Assembly (NCBI GenBank): GCA_900544245.1 | Contig: UQUH01000020.1 | Location: 1 to 27,574 of the forward strand | Reading direction: 5' to 3' | Length of the DNA: 27,574 nucleotides | DNA from: an uncultured Coriobacteriaceae bacterium | GTDB taxonomy: Bacteria > Actinomycetota > Coriobacteriia > Coriobacteriales > QAMH01 | Part shown: positions 15,847-23,542 of the stretch, piece after piece | Numbering within the stretch: the stretch's first letter is position 1 | Layout of the letters: every line of letters begins with the position of its first letter | Program-made: the position numbers and the translations under genes | The notes under the pieces: generated by a model | What the model was told of the DNA's origin: nothing | Database searches by the model: none | Seen by the model: only the letters and a program-made list of their open reading frames with translations

Positions 15847-16036
15847 AAGCCGGTGAGCGATCACGAGCTTGCTTTCGCACCCGACCCGCGTCTCGCGCGA
15901 TGCCGCGTGCGGCGACGCGAAGCTAGTCCCTTTAGGGAAACTCGCGCGCATAGAACGCGCGCTCAGACAGTCCTCGCAAAATCGCATCGCGCTCATCACG
16001 GGTCTGCTCAAGATGCTCGTGATCGCCCATCGGCCT
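15847..16036 (-). ncRNA. Candidate 190-nt structured RNA downstream of tRNA-Lys
   Basis: No convincing gene fits this stretch, but it folds as a nested rod when read leftwards. The ends pair over 22 bases (16036-16015 with 15868-15847): 19 normal pairs, two G-U and one A-C. Inside lie GACCCG/CGGGUC (16004-15999 with 15888-15883), GCGCGAUG/CAUCGCGC (15992-15985 with 15902-15895) and GCGAGG/CUUCGC (15977-15972 with 15922-15917), separated by internal loops. The tip holds two hairpins (15962-15944 and 15942-15925). The plus strand pairs worse at the closing stem (two A-C instead of one), so the minus strand is favoured. It starts 33 bases after tRNA-Lys. It lacks the SRP, RNase P and tmRNA signatures. 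A 6S-like RNA or a short inverted-repeat element are the alternatives. Confidence 0.5.
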
Positions 16037-16068
16037 CGCGCAATGTTTAGGATGACTTGCTGCTTTGG

Positions 16069-16144
16069 TGGTGGGCCGTTAGGGGTTCGAACCCTAGACC
16101 TTGGGATTAAAAGTCCCCTGCTCTGCCAACTGAGCTAACGGCCC
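16069..16144 (-). tRNA. tRNA-Lys (anticodon UUU)
   Basis: A complete 76-base cloverleaf including an encoded CCA end (16071-16069). The acceptor stem is GGGCCGT (16144-16138) paired with ACGGCCC (16079-16073). The D arm holds AGCTCAGTTGGCAGAGC, the anticodon loop CTTTTAA gives UUU for lysine, and the T arm holds AGGGTTCGAACCCC. The anticodon stem has a G-A mismatch at its outer pair. A TAGAAT -10 with an extended TGC lies upstream. Confidence 0.96.
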
Positions 16145-16161
16145 ACAGCGCAGCGGATGAC

Positions 16162-16167
16162 ATTCTA
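16162..16167 (-). promoter_or_regulatory. Extended -10 element for tRNA-Lys
   Basis: TGC-TAGAAT on the minus strand, an extended -10 form, 18-23 bases before the mature tRNA 5' end. The -35 region (TTCCAC at 16 bases) is poor. Confidence 0.45.
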
Positions 16168-16172
16168 GCAGA

Positions 16173-16202
16173 TTGACACGGGCGTGGAACCTTGCAGACA
16201 AT
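16173..16202 (+). promoter_or_regulatory. Promoter of the HAD hydrolase gene
   Basis: A perfect TTGACA (16173-16178), an 18-base spacer and GACAAT (16197-16202). The leader to the ATG at 16230 would be about 20 bases and holds the SD GGAGG. It overlaps, back to back, the promoter region of tRNA-Lys. Confidence 0.6.
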
Positions 16203-16229
16203 AGGGTATCTCACCGGCATTGGAGGGCC

Positions 16230-17000
16230 ATGCGACGCAGATACTGCTTTTTCGATTACGACGGAACGCTGCGTTCGCGCGCGCTTGATGCCATCCCGCC
16301 TTCCGCGCGCGCCGCACTCGACAAGCTGCGTGAAAACGGCCATTTCGTCGCACTCGCAACAGGACGCCTGCAATCGGACGCACTTGCCGTCTTGGCGCCC
16401 CAGAACATCGACACCATGGTCGCCGATGGCGGCAACTCCATCACCATCGATGGCGAACTCGTCTCCATCGAGGGCATGCCTCTGGCACCCTCGCGCGCCT
16501 TCGTTCATCGCCTCGACACGAATGGATGGGCATGGGCCGTCAACCATGAGAACGCGCGTACCTGCCTGACACGTGACGAGCGCTATGCGAACCTCGTGAG
16601 CAACCTCTACTACACTCCCATCATCGATCCCACGCTCGATATCGATACACTCGACCCCATCTACAAGATCTTCGTCCCCTGCAAGACCGGCGAGGAGCGG
16701 TCAATCGACTTCACCGGCGTAACATGGGCACGTTACTCGGACGAACTCGTGTACGTGGAGCCGACGGATAAGGCGCGTGGCATACGCAAGATGATGGCGC
16801 TGCTCGATGCGCCCATCGAAGACGTCATCGTCTTTGGAGACGGCACCAACGACGTCGACATGTTTCGTCCTGAATGGACCTGCGTGGCCATGGGCAATGC
16901 CGTACCCGAGCTCAAGGAACGTGCCGATCTCGTGACAACGAGCGTCGATGACGACGGCATCTGGAACGCCTGCGTAAAGCTGGGGCTTATCGAAGGATAG
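16230..17000 (+). CDS. HAD-superfamily phosphatase, Cof type
   Basis: The 256-residue protein is a type IIB (Cof) haloacid-dehalogenase-like phosphatase, acting on sugar phosphates or similar small phosphates in the cytoplasm. It has the nucleophile motif FFDYDGTLRS (Asp9, Asp11), ATGR as motif II, a cap domain with a C2B-type insert (about residues 80-185), a lysine in TDKARGI and GDGTNDVDMF as the metal-binding motif. The frame is open from 16173, but those bases are the promoter. The ATG at 16230 follows GGAGG closely. It is one of two plus-strand genes and converges on clpX, with a 17-base inverted repeat between them. Substrate not predictable. Confidence 0.93.
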   Translation: MRRRYCFFDYDGTLRSRALDAIPPSARAALDKLRENGHFVALATGRLQSDALAVLAPQNIDTMVADGGNSITIDGELVSIEGMPLAPSRAFVHRLDTNGWAWAVNHENARTCLTRDERYANLVSNLYYTPIIDPTLDIDTLDPIYKIFVPCKTGEERSIDFTGVTWARYSDELVYVEPTDKARGIRKMMALLDAPIEDVIVFGDGTNDVDMFRPEWTCVAMGNAVPELKERADLVTTSVDDDGIWNACVKLGLIEG

Positions 17001-17060
17001 CAAGCGCGCATCAGGCGCCGCTTCGGGTGCAATCGACTGGCAAGCCTGATGCGCGCTTGC
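17000..17060. terminator. Long perfect inverted repeat between convergent genes
   Basis: A 17-base perfect stem (17000-17016 with 17044-17060) with a 27-base loop fills the 69-base gap between the HAD gene and clpX, which point at each other. It starts on the last base of the HAD stop codon. Neither side has a T run, so it is not a textbook intrinsic terminator; a two-way terminator or a 3'-end protecting hairpin is inferred from the position. Confidence 0.6.
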
Positions 17061-17069
17061 TTACAAAAC

Positions 17070-18617
17070 TTACGCTACGGATTCTTCTGCCCCGGCCTCG
17101 GGGAGCAAGCTGTCTGACGTGTCGGGCAGCGCCTGCTGGCCACGGGGACGGATGATCGGGGCACCGTTGCCCTTGATGTAATCGCCCGTGATGACCACTG
17201 ACCCGATGGTGTCGTCCTTGGGAACCTCGTACATGATGTCGAGCATGAAACGCTCGATGATGGCACGCAGGGCGCGGGCACCCGTATCCTGCTCGAGGGC
17301 CAGACGCGCGATCTCGCGCAGCGCGGACTCGTCGAATTCCAGCTCGACGTCATCGAAGGCCATGAGCGCCTGATACTGCTTGATGAGCGCGTCATGCGGC
17401 TTGACGAGAATGTCGAAGAGCATCTGCTCGTCAAGGGCCTCCATCGTGCACAGGATGGGCAGACGGCCAAGGAACTCGGGGATGAGGCCGTATTCCTTTA
17501 GGTCCTCGACCTTGACGTTCTTGAGGATGTCGCGATCCTCGTCGTAGTTCTCGCGCACCGCAGAGCCAAAGCCGATACCCGCGCTCTTGTTGAGGCGCTT
17601 CTTGATGATGGCGTCAAGACCCGGGAAGGCACCACCGCAGATGAAGAGGATGTTGCTCGTGTCGATGGTGGCGTTTTGCGAGAACGGTGTCTTCATGCCG
17701 CCGGATAGCGGCACCTCCATCGTCGTGCCCTCGAGAACCTTGAGCAGGCCCTGCTGCACGGACTCGCCGCCGATGTCACGGCCGCCGCCCGTACCCTCGG
17801 GGCCGCCGTTGCGCTTGGCGATCTTGTCGATCTCGTCGATGTAGACGATGCCATGTTCGGCACGCTCGATATCGCCATCGGCCGCGGTGATGAGCTTGGT
17901 GATGATGCTCTCGATGTCATCGCCGACGTAACCGGCTTGGGTGAGCGTGGTCGCGTCCGCGATGGCCAGGGGCACGTCGAGCAAATTGGCGAGCGTCTTG
18001 ATGATGTAGGTCTTGCCCGTGCCCGTGGGACCGAGCATGAGGATGTTGCTCTTGTCGATCTGGACGTCGCTCTTTTGCGTAGCGTCATAGCGCTTGTAGT
18101 GGTTGTACGTCGAGACGGCCACGATCTTCTTGGCGAGCTCCTGACCGACGACATACTCGTCGATCTGCGCCTTGAGCTCATGGGGTTTGGGGACGGGAGC
18201 CATCACGGGCTCGCCCTCCTTACGCTTGGGCTGCTGCACGGGTGCGCCCATGCCAAAGGGACTACCACTACCGCTGCCCGTGAAGAACCCGATGGGGCTC
18301 CAGCCGCCAAAGGGGGGATTGCCCACGTTGCCGTTGGAATTGTCGCCATCGACGGGCTCGCCATCGACTTCTTCGATCTGGTTGCCCTTCTCGTCGGTCG
18401 TCGTACGCGGCGGGGTATCGCCGCCACCGCCGTTGCCACCCTGTCCCGGCATGGTAAAGCCAAAGAGCTGGGACATCTTGTTCACCTCGCGCTCGAGGCA
18501 GGCAGGGCATACGGGTGTGTTGGGAGGCAGCGTCACAAGCGCGCCGCCGGCTTCCTCCTCGGTCTTGCCGCAGAAGCTGCAGCGCCTTGACGAGTTGCCG
18601 GTCGTGGTATCGGACAT
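17070..18617 (-). CDS. clpX: ClpX protease ATPase subunit with extended linker
   Basis: ClpX unfolds proteins and feeds them to ClpP. The 515-residue protein (E. coli 424) has a zinc-binding domain (Cys13, Cys16, Cys37, Cys40), then a glycine/proline-rich insert (about 57-142) where other ClpX have a short linker. The AAA+ core has Walker A GPTGTGKT (196-203), pore loop GYVG (229-232), Walker B IVYIDEID (257-264), the ClpP-docking IGF (348-350) and sensor 2 GAR (446-448). Where E. coli has the RKH substrate loop (GGRKH), this protein reads GGMKT (306-310), so the Arg and His are missing. No clpP or tig is adjacent. The ATG at 18617 is followed by MSDTTTG; the SD is GAAGGGA about 6 bases upstream. 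Confidence 0.96.
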   Translation of the reverse strand: MSDTTTGNSSRRCSFCGKTEEEAGGALVTLPPNTPVCPACLEREVNKMSQLFGFTMPGQGGNGGGGDTPPRTTTDEKGNQIEEVDGEPVDGDNSNGNVGNPPFGGWSPIGFFTGSGSGSPFGMGAPVQQPKRKEGEPVMAPVPKPHELKAQIDEYVVGQELAKKIVAVSTYNHYKRYDATQKSDVQIDKSNILMLGPTGTGKTYIIKTLANLLDVPLAIADATTLTQAGYVGDDIESIITKLITAADGDIERAEHGIVYIDEIDKIAKRNGGPEGTGGGRDIGGESVQQGLLKVLEGTTMEVPLSGGMKTPFSQNATIDTSNILFICGGAFPGLDAIIKKRLNKSAGIGFGSAVRENYDEDRDILKNVKVEDLKEYGLIPEFLGRLPILCTMEALDEQMLFDILVKPHDALIKQYQALMAFDDVELEFDESALREIARLALEQDTGARALRAIIERFMLDIMYEVPKDDTIGSVVITGDYIKGNGAPIIRPRGQQALPDTSDSLLPEAGAEESVA

Positions 18618-18729
18618 GAAATGGTCCCTTCATCGTGCGGCTTGCCTGCATCCGCAATTGAAAACATGGCGACTATATTGCCCCATTTATCCTGCGATTA
18701 CCAAGATGGACAATGAACCGTTACCGATG

Positions 18730-18794
18730 GGTTGCCCGGAGACGTGTGCAAGAGGGGCAACCAGACAAAAGCGCCCCAGCGACAATCGTCTGGT
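18730..18794 (-). promoter_or_regulatory. Overlapping, mutually exclusive hairpins between the LCP gene and clpX
   Basis: Read leftwards from the LCP stop, ACCAGAC (18794-18788) can pair with GTCTGGT (18766-18760). Also GGTTGCCC (18762-18755) can pair with GGGCAACC (18737-18730). The two stems share bases 18760-18762, so full pairing of both at once is not possible. Neither has a T run. This could be a weak 3' end of the LCP message or an attenuator-like switch before clpX. A TATAGT at about 18672-18677 may be the clpX -10. Confidence 0.4.
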
Positions 18795-18814
18795 CAGGCC
18801 CGTTTCCCGCATGG

Positions 18815-20515
18815 CTAGTTGCTCGACGACCTCGTGGATGATGAGCTCCTCGTGGTACCGCTCGAGGTCTCCCGAATGGCCCGTTCGGTAGCTGACGAGG
18901 GAGTGTAACCGGCGGAATAGGGACTTCCGTGAAGCGCCGTATACGTCGTATACGCGTAGAGAGGCCCGTCGATGTAGTTGCCGTTGACGTCATCGTCGTT
19001 GAACTCGGGATTGAAGTTATCGAGGTTCTCGAACAGGGGCGTGCCGCTCTTGAAGTTCTCGTCGAGCACGGCGAAGACGTCCTGGTACATGACCGCCTGC
19101 CAGTCGCCGTTGATGGTCGACGCGCCGATGGGCAGCTGGGCCGATTCCATCGATTCGATGTCCATGCCCCGCATGTTCATGGCCAAGGAGACGATCTTGT
19201 CGACGCTCATGTTCGTCTCGACGCATTTCGAGAGACTCTCGACGAGGGCTGGCAACTGGGTAACATCCTGCGCGAGCACGCCCTTGGCGATGGCCTTGAT
19301 GAGATTGCGCTGGTTGAGCGTGCGCTGGTAATCGCCCATGGCATAGGCGCCCTGATCAAGGGGCCATCCATGGCGACAGCGAGCGAGCACGAGCGCCTGC
19401 TCGCCGTTGAGAAGAACCTCGTCACCTGCAGGGAGGATGATACTCGGCTCGACCGTATTCAGATTCTCGTCCATGTCAAAGCTGGCCGTTCCCTCGGGAA
19501 CCTCGACGGTCACGCCGCCCAAGGTGTCAACCAGGTCGAGGAAGCCCTGGAAATAGACGATTGCGTAATAGTTGATCTTGATGTCGAAAATGTCGTTGAG
19601 CGTGCTTACGAGCAGATTGTATCCGCCGTACTCGATCACGGAATTTATCTTGCCGTAGCCATGACCGTCGATTTTGACGCGCAGGTCTCGTGGTATGGAA
19701 ATGATATCGACCTGCTGGGCCTTCTCGTCGACGCGTGCGACCATGATGGAATCCGAGCGTTCGCCATCGTTGTTCTCGTCAACGGGCTCCCACCCCTCGC
19801 GGGCATCACTGCCCATGAGAAGCACGTAATACGGCTCGTTTGCCGCGGGAGCGGCGAGGTTCGTGATGTCCTGGTTGCCCCTGATGTTGTTCGCGATGTT
19901 GTTGTACCACAGGGCGACGGCGATACCGCCGCATGCGAGCACGACCACGAGCGCGATGGCAATGCCCAAGGCGATCTTCTTGCCCCGGGACATGCCGCGC
20001 TTGCGACCGACGTATTTGTTGGGGGCGTACTCTTCTACGGTCCGCTGCGCTTGCGCGCCATCGCGGCGCGGCGCATCCGCGTGCCCACGAACCTCGGCCC
20101 GGCTGCGGGAGGCGGCGCGATTCTGGGAACGAGAGCGGGAGCGCACGCGCGCGTCGGAAGATGCGCGTTCTACGTCCTGGCGAGAGCGACGCGCACCGGA
20201 CTGGAGCTCGTTTCGGGAACCTGCCTGCGAAGCCGGCCGCTGCCTCTTGCCGCGTGAGCCAGTTCGGTCCGAACCGCCATGCGCGCCTTCGGACGACCTG
20301 CGTTGGGCACTGCCGCCCTGCGCACTGTAGCGGGCGTTTCGCTGAGAGCCGGGCTGGGGCCTCCTGCCCGTACCGGAACGATAGCCGTCACGCGCACCGT
20401 GTCTGTTCCTGTTGCCGTTGGCGCGATTTCGATTGGATCGGCGATCCTCTCCCATAACCCCTCGTTTGGTCGGGTACACGTTCGAGCCGGGCATGCGAAG
20501 CACCATGCCGGGCAT
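18815..20515 (-). CDS. LytR-CpsA-Psr (LCP) family protein with arginine-rich N-terminus
   Basis: LCP enzymes attach glycopolymers to peptidoglycan on the outer face of the membrane. The 566-residue protein has a basic Arg/Ser/Gly-rich cytoplasmic region (about 22-180), one membrane helix (181-203) and the LCP domain (about 228-400). The domain includes YVLLMGSDA, SDSIMVARVD, ISIPRDLRV, YGKINSVIEYGG, LVDTLGGVTVEVPE and ARCRHGW, then GDYQRTLNQRNLI with its conserved arginines. A linker and a Ser/Thr-rich tail follow (ending SSSSTRSSSN). The basic tail is much longer than usual. The ATG at 20515 has CGGAG 6 bases before it; an ATG at 20455 (codon 21) with GAGGGG is the alternative, and a -10-like TAGGAT only 12 bases before 20515 favours the later one. 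Confidence 0.93.
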   Translation of the reverse strand: MPGMVLRMPGSNVYPTKRGVMGEDRRSNRNRANGNRNRHGARDGYRSGTGRRPQPGSQRNARYSAQGGSAQRRSSEGAHGGSDRTGSRGKRQRPASQAGSRNELQSGARRSRQDVERASSDARVRSRSRSQNRAASRSRAEVRGHADAPRRDGAQAQRTVEEYAPNKYVGRKRGMSRGKKIALGIAIALVVVLACGGIAVALWYNNIANNIRGNQDITNLAAPAANEPYYVLLMGSDAREGWEPVDENNDGERSDSIMVARVDEKAQQVDIISIPRDLRVKIDGHGYGKINSVIEYGGYNLLVSTLNDIFDIKINYYAIVYFQGFLDLVDTLGGVTVEVPEGTASFDMDENLNTVEPSIILPAGDEVLLNGEQALVLARCRHGWPLDQGAYAMGDYQRTLNQRNLIKAIAKGVLAQDVTQLPALVESLSKCVETNMSVDKIVSLAMNMRGMDIESMESAQLPIGASTINGDWQAVMYQDVFAVLDENFKSGTPLFENLDNFNPEFNDDDVNGNYIDGPLYAYTTYTALHGSPYSAGYTPSSATERAIRETSSGTTRSSSSTRSSSN

Positions 20516-20527
20516 GTATGGCTCCGT

Positions 20528-20533
20528 ATCCTA
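20528..20533 (-). promoter_or_regulatory. Possible extended -10 for the LCP gene
   Basis: TGC-TAGGAT on the minus strand, the same extended form as upstream of tRNA-Lys. If used, transcription would start only a few bases before the ATG at 20515, which supports the downstream start at 20455. Confidence 0.3.
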
Positions 20534-20596
20534 GCACAACCGCAAAATGTCACCTTGCGCTCTGCAAAATGCACACAGAGATAGCTGATGGAAGGA

Positions 20597-22393
20597 CTAT
20601 TCGCCCAATTGTTCGGAATACTCGAGCCATGCGTCCTCGAGCGTCGCGAGCTCACCTTCCAACTGCGTTATTCTTGCCTGCTGCTCGCCGAGGGCGACAT
20701 AATCCGTTCCATCCATCTCGAGCAGCTCGGCACGCGCGCGCTCGAGCTTCCCGCGTACCGTGCCCATCTTGCGTTCGACCGACGTGCGCTTCTTCTTGAG
20801 GTCGCGCAGCTCGCGTTGCAGGGGGACGGCCGCATCGGCGCGTCGACTTGTCCCCGGCGCGCTCGTCTGCCCCGGCTCCGCTCGCCTCCTGCGCTCGATT
20901 TCCTCGAGATAGCCATCCACTCCACGGGGCATGTGGATAAGCTCGCCATCGATGAGGGCGTACTGGTCGTCGGTGACACGCTCGACCAGATAACGATCGT
21001 GGCTCACGATGAGCAGCGTCCCGGGCCACGAATCGAGCAGGGTCTCGAGCTGGGCGAGCATATCGGTATCGAGGTCGTTTCCCGGTTCGTCGAGGATGAG
21101 CACGTTGGGACGATCGAGCAAAATGAGCATGAGCTGCAGACGGCGCTTCTGCCCACCCGAAAGGTCACGCACGGGACAGCTGAGCTGATCTGCCTCGAAA
21201 CCCAGCTCCTCGAGTAACTGCATGGGAGACATGGTCTTGCCATCAGCCATCTCGACGTAGATCTTGTGACGATTGCACACCTCGCGCACGCGGTCGTCAC
21301 CCATGTCTTCGAGCTCGCTGAGCTGTTGGGTGAGTACGGCGAACTTTACCGTCTGGCCAATCTCGACGCGCCCGTGAGTGGGATGCAGCTTGCCCTCGAT
21401 GAGCTTGAGCAGCGTCGTCTTGCCCGCGCCATTGGCGCCCAGAATCGCGATGCGCTCCCCCGCTCCGATGTTCCACTCGAGCGGCTTGACGATCTCCTTA
21501 CCGCCAAGCTCGACACTTGCGTTGCGTATGTGGATGACCTTCTTGCCCAGACGCGACATGGCCGTGCGGCGCAGTTCGACCTTCTTGCGCAGCGGCGGCT
21601 CGTCGGCGATAAGCGCTTCTGCTGCTTCGACGCGAAAGCGCGGCTTGGTCGAGCGCGCCGGTGCACCGCGGGCAAGCCAGGCGAGCTCGCGCCTCAGGAT
21701 ATTCTTGCGTTTGGCCTCGGCGACACGCGCCTGACGCTGGCGCTCCACGCGCTGCATGATGTACGCGGAATAGCCGCCCTCGAAAGGCGTGACGACGCGA
21801 TCGTGCACCTCCCACATGTCGAGGCAGACCTCGTCGAGAAACCAACGGTCGTGCGTGACGAGCAGAAGCGCGCCCTCGCTATCGCGCCATCGGCTCTTGA
21901 GGTGCTCGGCAAGCCAGTGAATGCCCTCTATGTCCAGATGGTTGGTGGGTTCGTCCATCATGAGGACGTCGTAGTCACCGATGAGCACGCGGGCCAGGTC
22001 GACGCGACGACGCTGGCCACCCGAAAGCGTACCGATCTCGGCGTCCCACTCGAGATCGCTCACGAGCTCGGAAAGAATCGCACGAACACGCGCATCGCCC
22101 GCCCATTCATATTCGGGTCGATCGCCCACGATCGCGTGACCAACCGTGTCGCCATCATCGAGAGAGTCCCGTTGAGCGAGCATGCCAACCGTGACGTTGC
22201 CCGTGCGCACGACGCGTCCACCATCCGGCTCGGCCACGCCCGCCAGGAGCTTGAGAAGCGTTGACTTGCCATCGCCGTTGCGCCCGACGATGCCGATGCG
22301 GTCACCCGAGTTGACGCCGAGCGTCAGGGAGTCGAAGAGCCGCGCCGTGGGGTACTCGAGCTGGACGTTCTCGCAACCGAGGAGATACGCCAT
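20597..22393 (-). CDS. uup: ABC-F ATPase, Uup-like, with C-terminal coiled coil
   Basis: ABC-F proteins are soluble twin ATPases that act on ribosomes. The 598-residue protein has two ABC domains: Walker A GRNGDGKS (37-44) and GANGAGKT (about 325-332), signatures LSGGQRRR and LSGGQKRR, Walker B VLMMDEPTNHLD and VLILDEPGNDLD. A linker of charged helices (ERQRQARVAEAKRKNILRRE) joins them. A C-terminal coiled coil of about 80 residues (LQRELRDLKKKRTSVERKMG...) is the mark of Uup-type members, linked to DNA and ribosome functions. The second Walker B has GND instead of TNH. Start ATG at 22393 lies 6 bases after the degV stop, so the two are cotranscribed. Confidence 0.93.
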   Translation of the reverse strand: MAYLLGCENVQLEYPTARLFDSLTLGVNSGDRIGIVGRNGDGKSTLLKLLAGVAEPDGGRVVRTGNVTVGMLAQRDSLDDGDTVGHAIVGDRPEYEWAGDARVRAILSELVSDLEWDAEIGTLSGGQRRRVDLARVLIGDYDVLMMDEPTNHLDIEGIHWLAEHLKSRWRDSEGALLLVTHDRWFLDEVCLDMWEVHDRVVTPFEGGYSAYIMQRVERQRQARVAEAKRKNILRRELAWLARGAPARSTKPRFRVEAAEALIADEPPLRKKVELRRTAMSRLGKKVIHIRNASVELGGKEIVKPLEWNIGAGERIAILGANGAGKTTLLKLIEGKLHPTHGRVEIGQTVKFAVLTQQLSELEDMGDDRVREVCNRHKIYVEMADGKTMSPMQLLEELGFEADQLSCPVRDLSGGQKRRLQLMLILLDRPNVLILDEPGNDLDTDMLAQLETLLDSWPGTLLIVSHDRYLVERVTDDQYALIDGELIHMPRGVDGYLEEIERRRRAEPGQTSAPGTSRRADAAVPLQRELRDLKKKRTSVERKMGTVRGKLERARAELLEMDGTDYVALGEQQARITQLEGELATLEDAWLEYSEQLGE

Positions 22394-22399
22394 GGAAAC

Positions 22400-23287
22400 C
22401 TACAAACCTCGTTCGCAGCCCCAGAAGAAGAGCGCGACGGTGCCCGGGCCGGTATGGCTACCGATGGTCGTGCCGATGCTGTAGATCTCGACCTTTCCGC
22501 GCATCTTGGGGAAGCGCTCCTCGACGAGATCGGCGACGGCGCGCGCATCCTCCATGCAATCGCTTTCGCTGATGAAGACGGGACCATCGTAGTCGAGCCC
22601 CTTGTCGGCGGTCTGCTCCATCTTCTCGACAATGCGCTTGATGACCTTCTTCTTCGAGCGAATCTTCTCGCGCGGAATGAGACGGCCGAGCGAATCCATG
22701 TTGAGCAATGGGCAAATGCCGAGCATGTTTCCCACGAATCCGCTGATCGGCTTTACGCGGCCACCCTTGATGTAGAAGGTGAGGTCCGTGGAGAAGAACC
22801 AATGCCAGTCGTTGAGCTTGTGGGCCTCCGTCCATTCGGCGAGCTCGTCGATTCCCATGCCCTCCGCGCGCTTTTCCGAAAGCGCCTGCATGAGCAGGCC
22901 AAAGCCACTCGAGGCGGCAAGCGAGTCAATGACATGGATCTTGCGCTCGGGAAACTCGTCCGCGAGCGTCTTGGCGGCGATGCGGGCCGACTCGACCGTG
23001 CCCGAAATGCCCGAGGAGAGCGAGACGTGCAGGACGTCCTTTCCCTGCTCGAGAAACGAGCGGAAGAACTTCTCATACTCACCCGTGCCGATGGCGGCGG
23101 TCTTGGTCTCGGCGCCGTCTTTCATCGCCTGATAGAACTTGTCGAAGGGAATCGTCTGCCCCAGATCATCCGGGTATTCGACGCCGTCGATGTAGAAGTG
23201 GAAGTAGATGCACTCGAGGCCGAGCTCATGTATCTTCTCGGGAGTCAAATCGACGGTCGATTCGCAGCTCAAGACGTAATCAGACAA
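22400..23287 (-). CDS. DegV family fatty-acid-binding protein
   Basis: DegV (FakB-like) proteins bind a fatty acid and present it to the kinase FakA for incorporation into phospholipid; many paralogues have unknown ligands. The 295-residue protein fits: N-terminal YVLSCESTVDL, a short-chain loop KTAAIGTGEYEKFF, the hallmark LHVSLSSGISGTVESAR, HVIDSLAASSGFG, the LTFYIKGGRVKPISGFVGNMLGICPLLNMD block and the C-terminal IGTTIGSHTGPGTVALFFWG. The start is an unusual TTG at 23287, preceded by an excellent AAGGAGG at 5 bases; no ATG is near. It precedes the ABC-F gene by 6 bases. No fakA is in view. Confidence 0.94.
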   Translation of the reverse strand: MSDYVLSCESTVDLTPEKIHELGLECIYFHFYIDGVEYPDDLGQTIPFDKFYQAMKDGAETKTAAIGTGEYEKFFRSFLEQGKDVLHVSLSSGISGTVESARIAAKTLADEFPERKIHVIDSLAASSGFGLLMQALSEKRAEGMGIDELAEWTEAHKLNDWHWFFSTDLTFYIKGGRVKPISGFVGNMLGICPLLNMDSLGRLIPREKIRSKKKVIKRIVEKMEQTADKGLDYDGPVFISESDCMEDARAVADLVEERFPKMRGKVEIYSIGTTIGSHTGPGTVALFFWGCERGL

Positions 23288-23420
23288 TGGGACCTCCTTA
23301 TGGCCTGCAACGCATGGGTTTTGCGCACATTTGTATATTTTCCCGCATCACGAGAAGCATTTCCAGCCGGAAAACAGAACGGGTCATGCAAACTTACGAC
23401 CAGACATCCATGACATCACC

Positions 23421-23460
23421 GAAAAGACGCACGGCGCCCGGAACACTCCGAACGCCGCGC
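23421..23460 (-). terminator. Intrinsic terminator of the Mo-enzyme/ferredoxin operon
   Basis: Read leftwards, a stem of about 14 pairs (with three G-U pairs) and a GTGT loop spans 23460-23429 and is followed by GTCTTTTC. It lies about 85 bases after the ferredoxin stop at 23543 and before degV. The only other content of the 255-base gap (23288-23542) is the degV leader with its AAGGAGG. Confidence 0.75.
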
Positions 23461-23542
23461 TAAAGGAGGGAGTAACGCACAACCTGGATGATTTCGCATG
23501 AGCCCCTTGGGGGATGGACAAGGGCGTGCGGTGTCTGCAATA

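Noticed and set aside
15805..16011. A small minus-strand protein within the structured segment
   Set aside because: It has no SD, its composition is unlike its neighbours, and the same bases are explained by nested RNA helices. It could still be checked by comparison with relatives.
15847..16036. SRP RNA, RNase P RNA or tmRNA as identity of the structured segment
   Set aside because: The conserved cores I know for these RNAs (SRP tetraloop region, RNase P GAGGAAAGUCC, tmRNA tRNA-like ends) are not present.
18929..20257. A 442-codon plus-strand frame opposite the LCP gene
   Set aside because: Low-complexity antisense shadow; the LCP domain is clear on the minus strand.
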